Part shown: piece after piece, positions 34,390-43,655 of the stretch
Position numbering within the stretch: position 1 is the first letter of the stretch
Layout: every line of letters starts with the position of its first letter
Assembly (NCBI RefSeq): GCF_963677565.1
Contig: NZ_OY781981.1
Location: forward strand, 124,001 to 188,000
Source of the DNA: an uncultured Draconibacterium sp.
GTDB lineage: Bacteria > Bacteroidota > Bacteroidia > Bacteroidales > Prolixibacteraceae
Reading direction: 5' to 3'
Length of the DNA stretch: 64,000 bases
The notes under the pieces: generated by a model
The model's database searches: none
Told to the model about the DNA's origin: nothing
Seen by the model: the letters and a program-made list of their open reading frames with translations, nothing else
Made by a program: the position numbers and the translations under genes

Positions 34390-35726
34390 TACAAATTCCT
34401 TACTTCTTTTTTAAATTGATTTCCTCTGTCTTCGTAATTCTCGAATAAATCGAAACTTGCACACGCCGGCGATAACAGCACGGTGTCGCCATTTCTGGCC
34501 AGGTAGTATGCAGCTTTTACTGCTTCTTCCATGCTTGATGCATCCACAATATCGGAAACACAATCGCCAAAAGCTTCGTGCAACTTGGCATTGTTTTTTC
34601 CGAGACAAACAATGGCTTTCACTTTGCTGGTTACCAGTCCCTGCAACATGGTGTAATCGTTTCCTTTGTCCACTCCGCCGGCAATCCATATCACCGGTTT
34701 GTGTACACTTTCCAACGCATACCACGATGAATTTACGTTCGTTGCTTTCGAGTCGTTGATAAACTCGATGCCATGAACTTTAAGAAAACGCTCTAAACGA
34801 TGCTCCACGCCAGTGAAGTCGGAAAGGCTTTCTCTCAATTGTTCATCCCTGATTTTTAATACCATGCTTGCAATGCCTGCGGCCATGCTGTTGTAGGTAT
34901 TGTGTTTCCCCTGTAAAGATAAATCCAGTATAGACATGCTGAATTGATTTTGATTAAAGTTGATAATTATCCGATTGTCTCTCACTCCTGCTCCAGGCCC
35001 GGCAGCCTCTCCCAACCCAAAAGGAAGTTGAACAGGTTTTATATCTCTCTTATTTATTTCTTTTTGAATCACTTCGTCGTCGGCACAATAAACGAAGTAG
35101 TCAGTCGCTGTTTGATTTTGAAGAATCCTGAATTTCGAATCCGTATAGTTTTGCATGTCGTAACCGTAACGATCAAGGTGATCGGGTGTAATGTTCATCA
35201 GCACAGCTACATCGGCTTTAAACTCATACATTCCGTCCAACTGAAAACTGCTTAACTCGATTACATACACATCAAAATTTTCTTCGGCCACCTGCCACGC
35301 AAAGCTTTTTCCAACGTTCCCTGCTAAACCAACATTCACTCCTGCTTTTTGCAGAATATGATAAGTCAGCAAAGTGGTAGTAGTTTTTCCGTTACTTCCG
35401 GTAATACAAATGGTTTTGGCCGACGAAAAACGACCGCCAAATTCAATTTCCGAAATTACCGGAGTACCGCGCTCCTTTAATTGCTTAACCAGTGGTGCAG
35501 TTTCAGGAATTCCCGGACTTTTCACTACCAGTTCGGCGCTCCGGATTTTCTCTTCCGAGTGCTGGCCTTCTTCAAAATCGATTTTATAATTTGAAAGAAC
35601 GTCTTTGTATTTCTCCTTGATTTTTCCAAGGTCGGACACCCATACCTCGTATCCTTTTTTTTGTGCAAGAATGGCTGCTCCAACGCCGCTTTCGCCTCCT
35701 CCTAATATGGCTACCAATCCTTTCAC
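34389..35726 (-). CDS. murD: UDP-N-acetylmuramoylalanine--D-glutamate ligase
   Basis: The 445-residue Mur ligase has the N-terminal Rossmann-like start (LVAILGGGESGVGAAILAQK), the P-loop ITGSNGKTTTTLLTYH (about 108-123), the ELSSFQLDGM and NITPDHLDRY segments, the ribose/Mg site FINDSKATNVNSSWYAL, and a C-terminal LLSPACASFDLFENYEDRG block. It adds D-Glu to UDP-MurNAc-L-Ala. It starts 1 base after mraY. Confidence 0.97.
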   Translation of the reverse strand: MKGLVAILGGGESGVGAAILAQKKGYEVWVSDLGKIKEKYKDVLSNYKIDFEEGQHSEEKIRSAELVVKSPGIPETAPLVKQLKERGTPVISEIEFGGRFSSAKTICITGSNGKTTTTLLTYHILQKAGVNVGLAGNVGKSFAWQVAEENFDVYVIELSSFQLDGMYEFKADVAVLMNITPDHLDRYGYDMQNYTDSKFRILQNQTATDYFVYCADDEVIQKEINKRDIKPVQLPFGLGEAAGPGAGVRDNRIIINFNQNQFSMSILDLSLQGKHNTYNSMAAGIASMVLKIRDEQLRESLSDFTGVEHRLERFLKVHGIEFINDSKATNVNSSWYALESVHKPVIWIAGGVDKGNDYTMLQGLVTSKVKAIVCLGKNNAKLHEAFGDCVSDIVDASSMEEAVKAAYYLARNGDTVLLSPACASFDLFENYEDRGNQFKKEVRNL

Positions 35727-35727
35727 T

Positions 35728-36978
35728 CTATCTCATTTTTAATGTTGCAATTGTTATCACTGCCAGAATAATTCCGACAATCCAAAAGCGTGTCACAATC
35801 TTTGGTTCGGGGAAACCTTTTTTCTGAAAATGGTGATGAATCGGACTCATTAGAAATACCCTGCGTCCTTCACCATATTTTTTCTTGGTGTATTTAAACC
35901 AACCCACCTGAATAACCACTGAAAGGTTTTCGATCAGGAATATTCCACATAACAAAGGAATCAGAATTTCCTTGCGGATGATTACGGCAAAAACGGCCAG
36001 AATTCCTCCGAGGGCAAGACTCCCGGTATCACCCATGAAAACCTGTGCCGGGAATGAGTTGTACCACAAGAAACCAACGGTTGCACCAATGAAAGCTGCA
36101 ATAAAAACAGTCAATTCACCAATGTTCGGAATGTACATGATATTCAGGTAGTCGGCATAAATTACGTTACCACTAACATAAGCCAGAATCCCCAGTGTTG
36201 CCCCGCTAATTGCTGACGTTCCGGTTGCCAGTCCGTCAATTCCATCGGTAAGGTTTGCGGCATTCGAAACGGCTGTAATGATCAAAATAATTGCGATAGC
36301 GTAAATCAACCATTTCAACCAGTCGACAGCATCGCCGGCAAAAGCCACCAGCCATGCATAATCAAATTCGTTCTTTTTAATAAACGGGATGGTAGTTTTG
36401 GTCGACTTCACATCTTCCATTATAAACTGCTCAGAACTTTCTCCGGTGGCAGGATCTGTAACTTGTTCAGTCAGGAAAGCTCCATTCTCATCGCTAACGT
36501 GCTCACGAACTTTTACATCTTCGCTGATAAAAAGTGTGGCGGCTACAATAAGCCCCAAACTTACCTGTCCAAGGATTTTAAACCGGCCGGCCAGTCCTTC
36601 TTTATTCTTTTTAAATACTTTGATATAATCGTCGATAAAACCGATCATTCCCAAAAATGCAGTGGTGATCAGCATTAACAGAATGTAGATATTATCAAGG
36701 CGAGCAAAAAGTAATGTAGGAATGATAATGGCCATCAGAATTATGATTCCGCCCATTGTTGGCGTTCCCTGCTTTTGCATTTGTCCTTCCAAACCAAGGT
36801 CGCGCACTTCGTCGCCAATTTGTTTGCGCTGCAAAATTCGAATCAGCTTTTTACCGAAAATCGTTGTGATAAACAACGAAAGAATAATTGCTGCTGCGGA
36901 GCGAAATGTAATACCCGGAAGCATTCCAATTCCCGGAATATCGTATCCTGCTAAAAGTTCGTATAGCCAGTAAAACAT
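35728..36978 (-). CDS. mraY: Phospho-MurNAc-pentapeptide transferase MraY
   Basis: The 416-residue membrane enzyme has around ten helices. It carries TPTMGGIIILMAII, the Asp-rich GFIDDYIKVFKKNKEGL, NAANLTDGIDGLATG, FMGDTGSLALGG and LMSPIHHHFQKKG, which make up the active site. It is about 55 residues longer than E. coli MraY because of an extra polar stretch (about residues 152-210, starting SEDVKVREHVSDENGAF) between helices; similar insertions are known in Bacteroidota MraY. It makes lipid I. It follows murE by 9 bases. Confidence 0.97.
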   Translation of the reverse strand: MFYWLYELLAGYDIPGIGMLPGITFRSAAAIILSLFITTIFGKKLIRILQRKQIGDEVRDLGLEGQMQKQGTPTMGGIIILMAIIIPTLLFARLDNIYILLMLITTAFLGMIGFIDDYIKVFKKNKEGLAGRFKILGQVSLGLIVAATLFISEDVKVREHVSDENGAFLTEQVTDPATGESSEQFIMEDVKSTKTTIPFIKKNEFDYAWLVAFAGDAVDWLKWLIYAIAIILIITAVSNAANLTDGIDGLATGTSAISGATLGILAYVSGNVIYADYLNIMYIPNIGELTVFIAAFIGATVGFLWYNSFPAQVFMGDTGSLALGGILAVFAVIIRKEILIPLLCGIFLIENLSVVIQVGWFKYTKKKYGEGRRVFLMSPIHHHFQKKGFPEPKIVTRFWIVGIILAVITIATLKMR

Positions 36979-36987
36979 ATCTTGTTT

Positions 36988-38445
36988 TTAATTTTTTAGT
37001 CCAAAACAGTTCCTCACTTCTTCTCTGTCATCAAAATGATGCTTCACACCATTTACTTCCTGGTAGTCTTCGTGTCCTTTTCCGGCAATCAGAATTATAT
37101 CGCCCGGTTGTGCCAGCATTACCGCCGTTTTTATCGCATCGCGCCGACTAACAATCGACACCACCTTATTTTTGTATTGCGGCTCAACACCGGCTTCCAT
37201 ATCTTTTATAATCGCTTCAGGATCTTCGCTGCGTGGATTATCAGAAGTAAGAATTACCTTATCGCTGGCGGCCAGTGCTTCCTGGGCCATCTCGGGGCGT
37301 TTTGTTTTGTCGCGATCTCCTCCGGCGCCAACCACCGTTATCACTTGCTCGTTTCTTGTTCTGATTTCAGAAATAGCAGCTAACACATTTTTTAATGCAT
37401 CGGGCGTGTGCGCATAATCAACAATGGCATATTTTCCGTCTTCGCTTCTTATGGTTTCGAATCGTCCCTGCACCGATTGCAAATCGCTGATAACAGTGAG
37501 CACCTCGCCCTTATCCTGCTCCAACTCAACGGCAGTGGCATAAACAGCCAACAAGTTTGACGCGTTGAAAAGTCCAACAAAACGCGTCCAGATTTCCTGA
37601 TCGTCCATACTCAGCAGCATACCATCAAAATGACTTTCGATTACCTTGCAGCGGTAATCCGCCATGGTACGATTGGAATAAGTGAGTTTTCGGGCTTTTG
37701 TATTTTGAAGCATCACCAAACCATTTTTATCGTCGGCATTAACCAATGCAAAAGCATCCTTTGGCAAACCGTCGAAAAACGCTTTTTTCGCTTTTATGTA
37801 TTCAGCAAAAGTTTTGTGATAATCGAGATGATCGTGAGTGATATTGGTAAAAATACCACCGGCAAACCGAATGCCTGCAATTCGCTGTTGATGAATGGCA
37901 TGCGAACTCACTTCCATAAAACAATACTCACAACCTGCTTCCGCCATTTCAGCCATTAATTGCTGAATTTTCAATGCATCAGGTGTGGTGTGTGAGGCAA
38001 CCTCCTCTTTTTCGTTTATTTTATATGAAATTGTTGAAAGCAAACCTACATTGTAGCCCTGCATTCTGAAAAGCTTGTGCAACAAACTGGCAATACTGGT
38101 TTTTCCATTTGTACCGGTTACACCGATAACTTTCATTTTTGATGATGGCGAACCATTAAAAGCAGCAGCAATTTCACCCAACACTTTATTGGAATCTTCA
38201 ACCTGCACATAGGTAACATCTGGTTTGGTTTCTCCAGGAAGATCTTCGCAAACAATTGTTGTTGCGCCTTTTTCTATTGCCACATCAATAAATCGATGTC
38301 CGTCAACCGACACACCTTTTTGCGCCACAAATAAATCATCCGGATTGATCTTCCTTGAATCAAATTGAATGCCCGCAACTTCTTTACCTATGCTACCAAT
38401 GCATTCAATAATCCCTATATGTTCCAACAACTTACCTAGTTTCAT
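36988..38445 (-). CDS. murE: UDP-MurNAc-L-Ala-D-Glu:meso-diaminopimelate ligase
   Basis: The 485-residue Mur ligase has the P-loop GVTGTNGKTSIASLL (about 109-123), TTPDALKIQQLM and the MEVSSHAIHQQRIAG motif. The amino acid specificity motif reads DNPRSEDP, the DNPR form known to select meso-diaminopimelate over lysine, so the peptidoglycan should be DAP-type. It starts 1 base after ftsI and 9 bases before mraY. Confidence 0.97.
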   Translation of the reverse strand: MKLGKLLEHIGIIECIGSIGKEVAGIQFDSRKINPDDLFVAQKGVSVDGHRFIDVAIEKGATTIVCEDLPGETKPDVTYVQVEDSNKVLGEIAAAFNGSPSSKMKVIGVTGTNGKTSIASLLHKLFRMQGYNVGLLSTISYKINEKEEVASHTTPDALKIQQLMAEMAEAGCEYCFMEVSSHAIHQQRIAGIRFAGGIFTNITHDHLDYHKTFAEYIKAKKAFFDGLPKDAFALVNADDKNGLVMLQNTKARKLTYSNRTMADYRCKVIESHFDGMLLSMDDQEIWTRFVGLFNASNLLAVYATAVELEQDKGEVLTVISDLQSVQGRFETIRSEDGKYAIVDYAHTPDALKNVLAAISEIRTRNEQVITVVGAGGDRDKTKRPEMAQEALAASDKVILTSDNPRSEDPEAIIKDMEAGVEPQYKNKVVSIVSRRDAIKTAVMLAQPGDIILIAGKGHEDYQEVNGVKHHFDDREEVRNCFGLKN

Positions 38446-38446
38446 C

Positions 38447-40546
38447 CTAACTTAATGAGAGATATACCGTTTGTCCCGGGCGGTATGAGCTACCGGGTTT
38501 CAACGATTGTTTTTTTACTTTTCCTATTCCGCTTATTTTCACTTTTAAACCTGCATTTTCAAGCAGGAAAATGGCATTACTGGCGCCCATTCCTACAACA
38601 TCGGGCACAGCATTTGTCGGCACCACATTTTCTTCCAGCACTATTCCATTGTCTTTTGCGCTTGGAGACACCATATTCGAATTTGGTAATCCCTGAATAT
38701 TCTTGAGCTCCAGCTCCTTTGCCAAACGAAGAATCGCGTCGCGCTCCCCGCTTTTTATCTCAGGAATATCTTCCCCTTCCTGATTATCACTTTCAGGCGT
38801 AGCATTCATAATTTGGCTGGCGTAAACTTTTTCCGAAATTTCTTTGAATACAGGACCTGCCACTGCTGCTCCGTAAATCGAGTTTCGTGGCTTTTTAAAA
38901 GTCACAATCAGCGAATACATCGGGTTATCAGCCGGGAAATACCCTACAAAAGACGCGTAATAAGCTCCGTACTCATAACCTTTCCCATCCGAGCGGGCAA
39001 CACGTGCAGTTCCTGTTTTACCGGCTACCTTAAACTGATCGCCCTGAACGCCTCGGCCGGTTCCATTCTGACAAACACCTTCGAGCATAGCCTGCGCTTT
39101 TCCAATGGTTTCTTTCGAAACAATCATCGGATTCAGCAACTCAGGTTTAAAGGTTTTAACCAAAGCACCGCTGTTACGAATTTCTTTTACCAAACGTGGT
39201 TTTACCATGGCTCCATCGTTGGCTACGGCATTGTAAAAATTCAGGATTTGCAAAGGAGTAAGACGCAAATCGTAGCCGTACGACATACGCCCTAAAGTGG
39301 TAGTTCCCCACCAATCGGCATTTCCAGGGTATTTTATATACGGCTGTCCTTCACCGGTTAGTTCCAATCCCAACGGTTTCTGAATACCAAAACCATAAAT
39401 CCGGTCTACATAATCTTTTGGATTATCGGTATATTTCGATAAAATCACTTTGGCCGTTCCAATATTCGACGACTGCTCGAGAATCTGTTTCACATTCACT
39501 TTACCACAAGCATGATCGTCGGTAATATTTTCCTGCGCCCAATAACCGTTTCCGGTATCGAATACATCGCTGGTATCTACCACACCATCTTCAAGCGCCA
39601 CCATTAACGACACCAATTTAAATGTTGAGCCGGGTTCGTAACAACCGCGATGCCCCAAAGCATAATTATCTTTTTCGTAGAAACCGTCGCTGGATTTACC
39701 CAAATTGGCAATTGCCTTAATCTCTCCCGTTTTCACTTCCATTAAAACTGCAGTTGCCCATTCCGGATTCGATTTTAGTGCCTGTTTATACAAAGCACTT
39801 TCGGCAATGTCCTGCATTTTTACATTAATGGTTGTAATGATATCCATCCCGTTTTGCGGCTCAATTTCGGTGCGGGTAACCCAACGGCCCGACAGGTTTT
39901 GCTTGTAGCTGATGCCGTTTTTGCCACGCAAATACATTTCGTACGAACGCTCCAAACCGTTGTAACCAACAGGTACGGGAGTTAGTGCATTGGCCTTGTT
40001 CAAGCTACCAATTGTACGCTGCGCCAGCATACCCAACGGATTGAGCCGTTTGTTTTCCTGCTCAATGATCATTCCTCCGCCAAAACGTCCGCGACGTAAA
40101 ATCGGGAAGTTTTTAAATTGCTGAAGTTCGTTGTAATCTATTTTATCGGGCGTAAGCAAATAACCCCGGTTTTTGTTTTTATAAGCCGAGCGCAATCGCC
40201 TTGCATATTCGCGCTTTGAAGCATCTTTATAAAAATCCGACAAGTACCAGGCTAATGAATCCACTTCATTGTCGAATACTTTCTTAACCCCCTCAGCAGC
40301 AAGGTCGATACGAATTTTGTATCCGGGTACCGACGTGGCCAAAACACTGCCATCATCAGCACAAATCGTTCCTCGTACCGGCGGAATGATCACAGTATTA
40401 TTGCTCAGGTTTTTCTCAATTTTCTGCCAGCGCTCGTTGTTGATCTGCTGAACAGAAACAAGCTTAAACACAACCACGACTCCGAACAACGTCAACACGA
40501 AGTATACAATTGCAATACGCGACAATATGGTTTTCCTAATCCCCAC
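38447..40546 (-). CDS. ftsI: Septal transpeptidase FtsI/PBP3 with a C-terminal PASTA domain
   Basis: The 699-residue class B PBP has one N-terminal membrane helix (about 13-33), a dimerisation/pedestal domain (VIIPPVRGTICADDGSVLA), and a transpeptidase domain with SXXK as GSTFKL, SXN as SSN in EQSSNIGTAKV, and KTG as AGKTGTARV. The last about 60 residues form one PASTA domain (VPDVVGMGASNAIFLLENAG ... PGQTVYLSLS). It cross-links septal peptidoglycan in partnership with FtsW. It lies 2 bases after the ftsL-like gene. Confidence 0.95.
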   Translation of the reverse strand: MGIRKTILSRIAIVYFVLTLFGVVVVFKLVSVQQINNERWQKIEKNLSNNTVIIPPVRGTICADDGSVLATSVPGYKIRIDLAAEGVKKVFDNEVDSLAWYLSDFYKDASKREYARRLRSAYKNKNRGYLLTPDKIDYNELQQFKNFPILRRGRFGGGMIIEQENKRLNPLGMLAQRTIGSLNKANALTPVPVGYNGLERSYEMYLRGKNGISYKQNLSGRWVTRTEIEPQNGMDIITTINVKMQDIAESALYKQALKSNPEWATAVLMEVKTGEIKAIANLGKSSDGFYEKDNYALGHRGCYEPGSTFKLVSLMVALEDGVVDTSDVFDTGNGYWAQENITDDHACGKVNVKQILEQSSNIGTAKVILSKYTDNPKDYVDRIYGFGIQKPLGLELTGEGQPYIKYPGNADWWGTTTLGRMSYGYDLRLTPLQILNFYNAVANDGAMVKPRLVKEIRNSGALVKTFKPELLNPMIVSKETIGKAQAMLEGVCQNGTGRGVQGDQFKVAGKTGTARVARSDGKGYEYGAYYASFVGYFPADNPMYSLIVTFKKPRNSIYGAAVAGPVFKEISEKVYASQIMNATPESDNQEGEDIPEIKSGERDAILRLAKELELKNIQGLPNSNMVSPSAKDNGIVLEENVVPTNAVPDVVGMGASNAIFLLENAGLKVKISGIGKVKKQSLKPGSSYRPGQTVYLSLS

Positions 40547-40548
40547 AG

Positions 40549-40899
40549 CTAATCTTCTTTTTCAACCGTTATTTTTTGCGGCGGACGCATTGGCTCCTGC
40601 AAACCAATTCCGGCCTCCTCAACTCGTTTTGCTACTTCCGACGGACGACTGGCGTCCATCAATTTGGCAGAAAGCGTTACCGACTGTGATCGCAACTCAT
40701 CCAACTCTTCCTGCAACACCACAATTTCGCGTAGTGTACTTTCCGACCAGTTACGATTGGCAATCAAAAGCAATCCCAAAACCGCAAGAAATGCCACAAA
40801 CGGCATTTGCTTCAATGTCCGTTCGTCTGTCAATATGGTCCCCCCAATAAAGGACTTCATACCGGTTCGTTTTCTTGTATTTTTATTTTGCTCTGCCAT
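40549..40899 (-). CDS. ftsL: FtsL-like division protein
   Basis: The 116-residue bitopic protein has a basic cytoplasmic start, one membrane helix (about 32-47, VAFLAVLGLLLIANRN), and a periplasmic coiled coil (REIVVLQEELDELRSQSVTL). Sequence similarity to FtsL is always weak, so the call rests on size, topology and position between rsmH and ftsI, where FtsL normally lies. It would form the FtsQLB scaffold that activates FtsWI. It starts 3 bases after rsmH. Confidence 0.8.
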   Translation of the reverse strand: MAEQNKNTRKRTGMKSFIGGTILTDERTLKQMPFVAFLAVLGLLLIANRNWSESTLREIVVLQEELDELRSQSVTLSAKLMDASRPSEVAKRVEEAGIGLQEPMRPPQKITVEKED

Positions 40900-40902
40900 T
40901 CC

Positions 40903-41808
40903 TTAAATTTTCTCTGCTATTCTTAGCTTTGCACTCCTCGACCGAGGATTGGCGCTTAACTCCTCTTCTCCTGCTACAATCACTTTTCGATTTATGAGCT
41001 TAAAAGGCGACTGCACGTTTCCATAAAAGTCTTTTTCAATTTTTCCCTCAAAATTTCCGGCACGCATAAAATTCTTACACAGGCGGTCTTCCAAACTGTG
41101 ATAAGTAAGAATAACCAACCGGCCTCCTGGCTTTAACACTTCCAGCGAAGCCATCAAAAATTCGCGTAAAGCCTCCATTTCTTCGTTCACCTCAATACGA
41201 AGTGCCTGAAAAACCTGAGCCAGATATTTATTCTCGATTGCCTTTGGAGCGCAAGCCGAGGCAATTTCTTTTAAACGGGTAGTTGTTTTTACGGGAGCCT
41301 CATTACGGGCTTTAATAATTTGAGCAACAAGTTTGCGGGCATTCTTAACTTCGCCGTACATCCTGAATATCATTTGAAGCTTTTCTTCATCGTACTCGTT
41401 CACCACTTTCGCGGCATCAAGCCCGGCTTCACGATTCATGCGCATATCTAGTGGGGCATCAAAACGAAATGAAAATCCGCGCTCGGCCTCATCAAACTCA
41501 TGCGACGAAACGCCAAGATCGGCAAAAACGGCATCTACCTGTTTTACATCGTAATACTTCAGAAAATTACGGACGTAACGAAAATTATGACGAATAAAAA
41601 AAAGCCGGTCATCCTCTATGGCATTCCCGGCAGCGTCTTCATCCTGATCGAAAGCAAACAGGCGACCACTACTGTCAAGTGCATTCAATATCATTGCCGA
41701 ATGACCACCACCTCCAAAGGTAGCATCGACAACATTAGCCCCGGGATGCAGATTCATCCCTTCGATACTTTCGGCTGCCAAAACCGGTATGTGATAAACA
41801 TCAGACAT
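40903..41808 (-). CDS. rsmH: 16S rRNA (cytosine-1402-N4)-methyltransferase
   Basis: The 301-residue protein shows HIPVLAAESIEGM, the SAM motif VVDATFGGGGHSAMIL, ADLGVSSHEFDEAERGFSFR and FDAPLDMRMN, then GGRLVILTYHSLEDRL and NPRSRSAKLRIAEK near the end: all RsmH/MraW hallmarks. It methylates C1402 in the ribosomal P site. It is the second gene of the dcw cluster, 5 bases after mraZ. Confidence 0.97.
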   Translation of the reverse strand: MSDVYHIPVLAAESIEGMNLHPGANVVDATFGGGGHSAMILNALDSSGRLFAFDQDEDAAGNAIEDDRLFFIRHNFRYVRNFLKYYDVKQVDAVFADLGVSSHEFDEAERGFSFRFDAPLDMRMNREAGLDAAKVVNEYDEEKLQMIFRMYGEVKNARKLVAQIIKARNEAPVKTTTRLKEIASACAPKAIENKYLAQVFQALRIEVNEEMEALREFLMASLEVLKPGGRLVILTYHSLEDRLCKNFMRAGNFEGKIEKDFYGNVQSPFKLINRKVIVAGEEELSANPRSRSAKLRIAEKI

Positions 41809-41813
41809 CTTCC

Positions 41814-42260
41814 CTACAAATCAAATTCTCTCAACATGTCCAGATAAGCATCATCAGATATATCGTCGGCTTCCGCCACGATTTCGTTGCTCAGGCTAAT
41901 CGAGGCGCCCATTCCTAGAAATGTCACCTTGCCCTCCAGGTTCGCGTACTTTAAATATTCATCAGGAATATTTATCCGACCGTTCGCAGCAAGGCTTACC
42001 GGAGCAAAATTCCGGAAATACTGACGCAAAGCTGCAAAATGTGCAGGATTGGTACTGGCGCGTACTTTCGCCTGAAATTTCTCCACCTTTTCCTGCCACA
42101 CTTCCATCGGATGAATATCCAAGCATTTCCCTAGTCGATTCTTCTCCAGAACAACCTGATCAGGAATATCCTCGCCCATCGCTTTCTTAAAAGCCGATGG
42201 AAGAACCACCCGCCCTTTGTCGTCGATGGTTGCCTGATATGTTCCTGCGAAAAATGCCAT
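41814..42260 (-). CDS. mraZ: Transcriptional regulator MraZ
   Basis: The 148-residue protein has two SpoVT-AbrB-like DNA-binding repeats: TYQATIDDKGRVVLPSAFKK (about 8-27) and VSLAANGRINIPDEYLKYAN (about 94-113). MraZ forms a ring and represses its own dcw operon by binding direct repeats with a TGGGN core at 10-bp spacing. A four-copy 10-bp direct repeat is present 43-80 bases upstream, so autorepression of the whole 17-kb cluster is likely. Confidence 0.95.
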   Translation of the reverse strand: MAFFAGTYQATIDDKGRVVLPSAFKKAMGEDIPDQVVLEKNRLGKCLDIHPMEVWQEKVEKFQAKVRASTNPAHFAALRQYFRNFAPVSLAANGRINIPDEYLKYANLEGKVTFLGMGASISLSNEIVAEADDISDDAYLDMLREFDL

Positions 42261-42288
42261 AAAATCCTAAAAGTCTTTTTATCAAGTG

Positions 42289-42340
42289 TAAAAATACAAT
42301 TTTATTCCATTTCATGCCATATTATTCCATTTCATTCCAC
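42289..42340 (-). promoter_or_regulatory. dcw promoter with predicted MraZ operator (four 10-bp direct repeats)
   Basis: Read on the minus strand, 42340 down to 42301 gives TGGAATGAAA, TGGAATAATA, TGGCATGAAA, TGGAATAAAA: four boxes at an exact 10-bp period. E. coli MraZ is known to bind TGGGN repeats with the same spacing. A near-consensus -7 box (TATTTTTA, 42289-42296) follows at once, so the -33 region lies inside the boxes and repressor binding would block polymerase. A single extra TGGAATAAAA occurs at 42500-42508. Confidence 0.7.
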
Positions 42341-42639
42341 CCTGCTTTTCGCCGTTTTTGTTAATAAACCAATAGCAAAATGTTTAAAACCTATTCAAAC
42401 CTGTTCAAAACCCATTTCCTAGCACTGATTTTCAATACCTTAAAAACCCACCGAATCAATCAACACATCGTTAATAACTCATTTTTTTACCGAATTATTT
42501 TATTCCACATGCCCCTTTAGCTAAATATTTGACGATGATCGGAATTAAAAGAACAGGAACTTTTATACGAAGAATCGGAATCGATACATTTTTCAGATTA
42601 AGCATTTTTTAGTTAATTGCCGCTGCAAATAAACCAGCA
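42341..42639. other. Divergent intergenic region between dcw and glsA
   Basis: AT-rich, with no gene. It contains the palindrome TTTAGCTAAA (42516-42525), the isolated MraZ-box-like site, and presumably the glsA promoter, for which I find no exact -7 consensus. Confidence 0.45.
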
Positions 42640-43491
42640 ATGACGACAGAGAATAGCACGAAAAGCTACAAGCCGATCCGAATCAGGGAGGTATTTGCCG
42701 CCAAAAGTCCGGGATTGGCAAAGTTCATCCCGGGATTTGTATATCGTTATCTGAACAACATTCTTCACCTTGACGTGGTGAATACTTTTCTTGAGAAGTA
42801 CGGACACCTGAAAGGAATTGAATTTGTAGACCAGGTAGTTGAAGAGTTTAATGTTCGCGAATTCGTTCACAACAGCGAAAACATACCAGAATCAGGGCGA
42901 TACATTTTTGCCAGCAACCATCCGCTCGGAGGTTTTGATGGGATGTTGCTGATGAAAAACGTAGAAGCAAGATTGGGTGCATTTAAATTTTTAGCCAACG
43001 ATATTTTATTGAATATTCCACAGTTAAGCCCGGTTTTTGTTCCGGTTAACAAACACGGAGGACATGCGCGCGAAGCAGCGAAAAAGCTCTCGGAATGCTA
43101 CAATTCCGAAGACCAGATACTGATCTTCCCATCAGGGCTGGCATCACGAAAAATTAAAGGACAAATTATGGATTTGGAGTGGAAGAAACACTTCATAAGC
43201 AAAGCCATAAAACATAAACGCGATGTTATTCCGGTTTTTATAAGCGGAGGAAACTCTAACCGATTCTATCGTCTGGCTAAAATCCGGAAGTTTTTCAAAA
43301 TAAAATGGAACCTCGAAATGTTTTTTCTTCCCGATGAGACAATGAAACACCAAAATACCGACGTACATCTTTATTTTGGGAAACCCATCCCATACACCAC
43401 TTTTGACAACACAAAGACCCACCAGGAATGGGCAGAGTGGGTAAAAGAAAAAGTATATAAACTAAAAGAAAGTTCTGATTCAATAAATTAA
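42640..43491 (+). CDS. glsA: Glycine-lipid O-acyltransferase GlsA-like (PlsC fold)
   Basis: The 283-residue protein belongs to the PlsC/hemolysin-like acyltransferases: ASNHPLGGFDGM (the HX4D-like site), NDILLNIPQLSPVFVPVNKH, and IFPSGLASRKIKG in place of FPEGTR. In Bacteroides thetaiotaomicron the GlsA (PlsC-like O-acyltransferase) and GlsB (GNAT-like N-acyltransferase) pair makes glycine lipids, and the next gene here is the GlsB partner. It would add the second acyl chain to the hydroxyl of the N-acyl glycine lipid at the inner membrane. An OlsA-type role in ornithine lipid is the alternative. Confidence 0.75.
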   Translation: MTTENSTKSYKPIRIREVFAAKSPGLAKFIPGFVYRYLNNILHLDVVNTFLEKYGHLKGIEFVDQVVEEFNVREFVHNSENIPESGRYIFASNHPLGGFDGMLLMKNVEARLGAFKFLANDILLNIPQLSPVFVPVNKHGGHAREAAKKLSECYNSEDQILIFPSGLASRKIKGQIMDLEWKKHFISKAIKHKRDVIPVFISGGNSNRFYRLAKIRKFFKIKWNLEMFFLPDETMKHQNTDVHLYFGKPIPYTTFDNTKTHQEWAEWVKEKVYKLKESSDSIN

Positions 43492-43525
43492 ACAATATTA
43501 CAGAACAGCTTTATCATGATTTTTT

Positions 43526-43533
43526 TAATTTTG
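43526..43533 (+). promoter_or_regulatory. Candidate glsB promoter -7 box
   Basis: TAATTTTG matches TANNTTTG exactly, between glsA and glsB, implying a leader of about 115 bases and separate control of glsB. No -33 element is obvious. Confidence 0.35.
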
Positions 43534-43655
43534 TATTCCAATTTTCTAAAAGAGGAAGTTCGAAACAAGTGAGAATTGATTAACGTAATGTCATTGAGAC
43601 ACAATTTCACAAGATTGTTTCGGGAAATGGGGTACAGATAGTTAAACAGTTTCTT

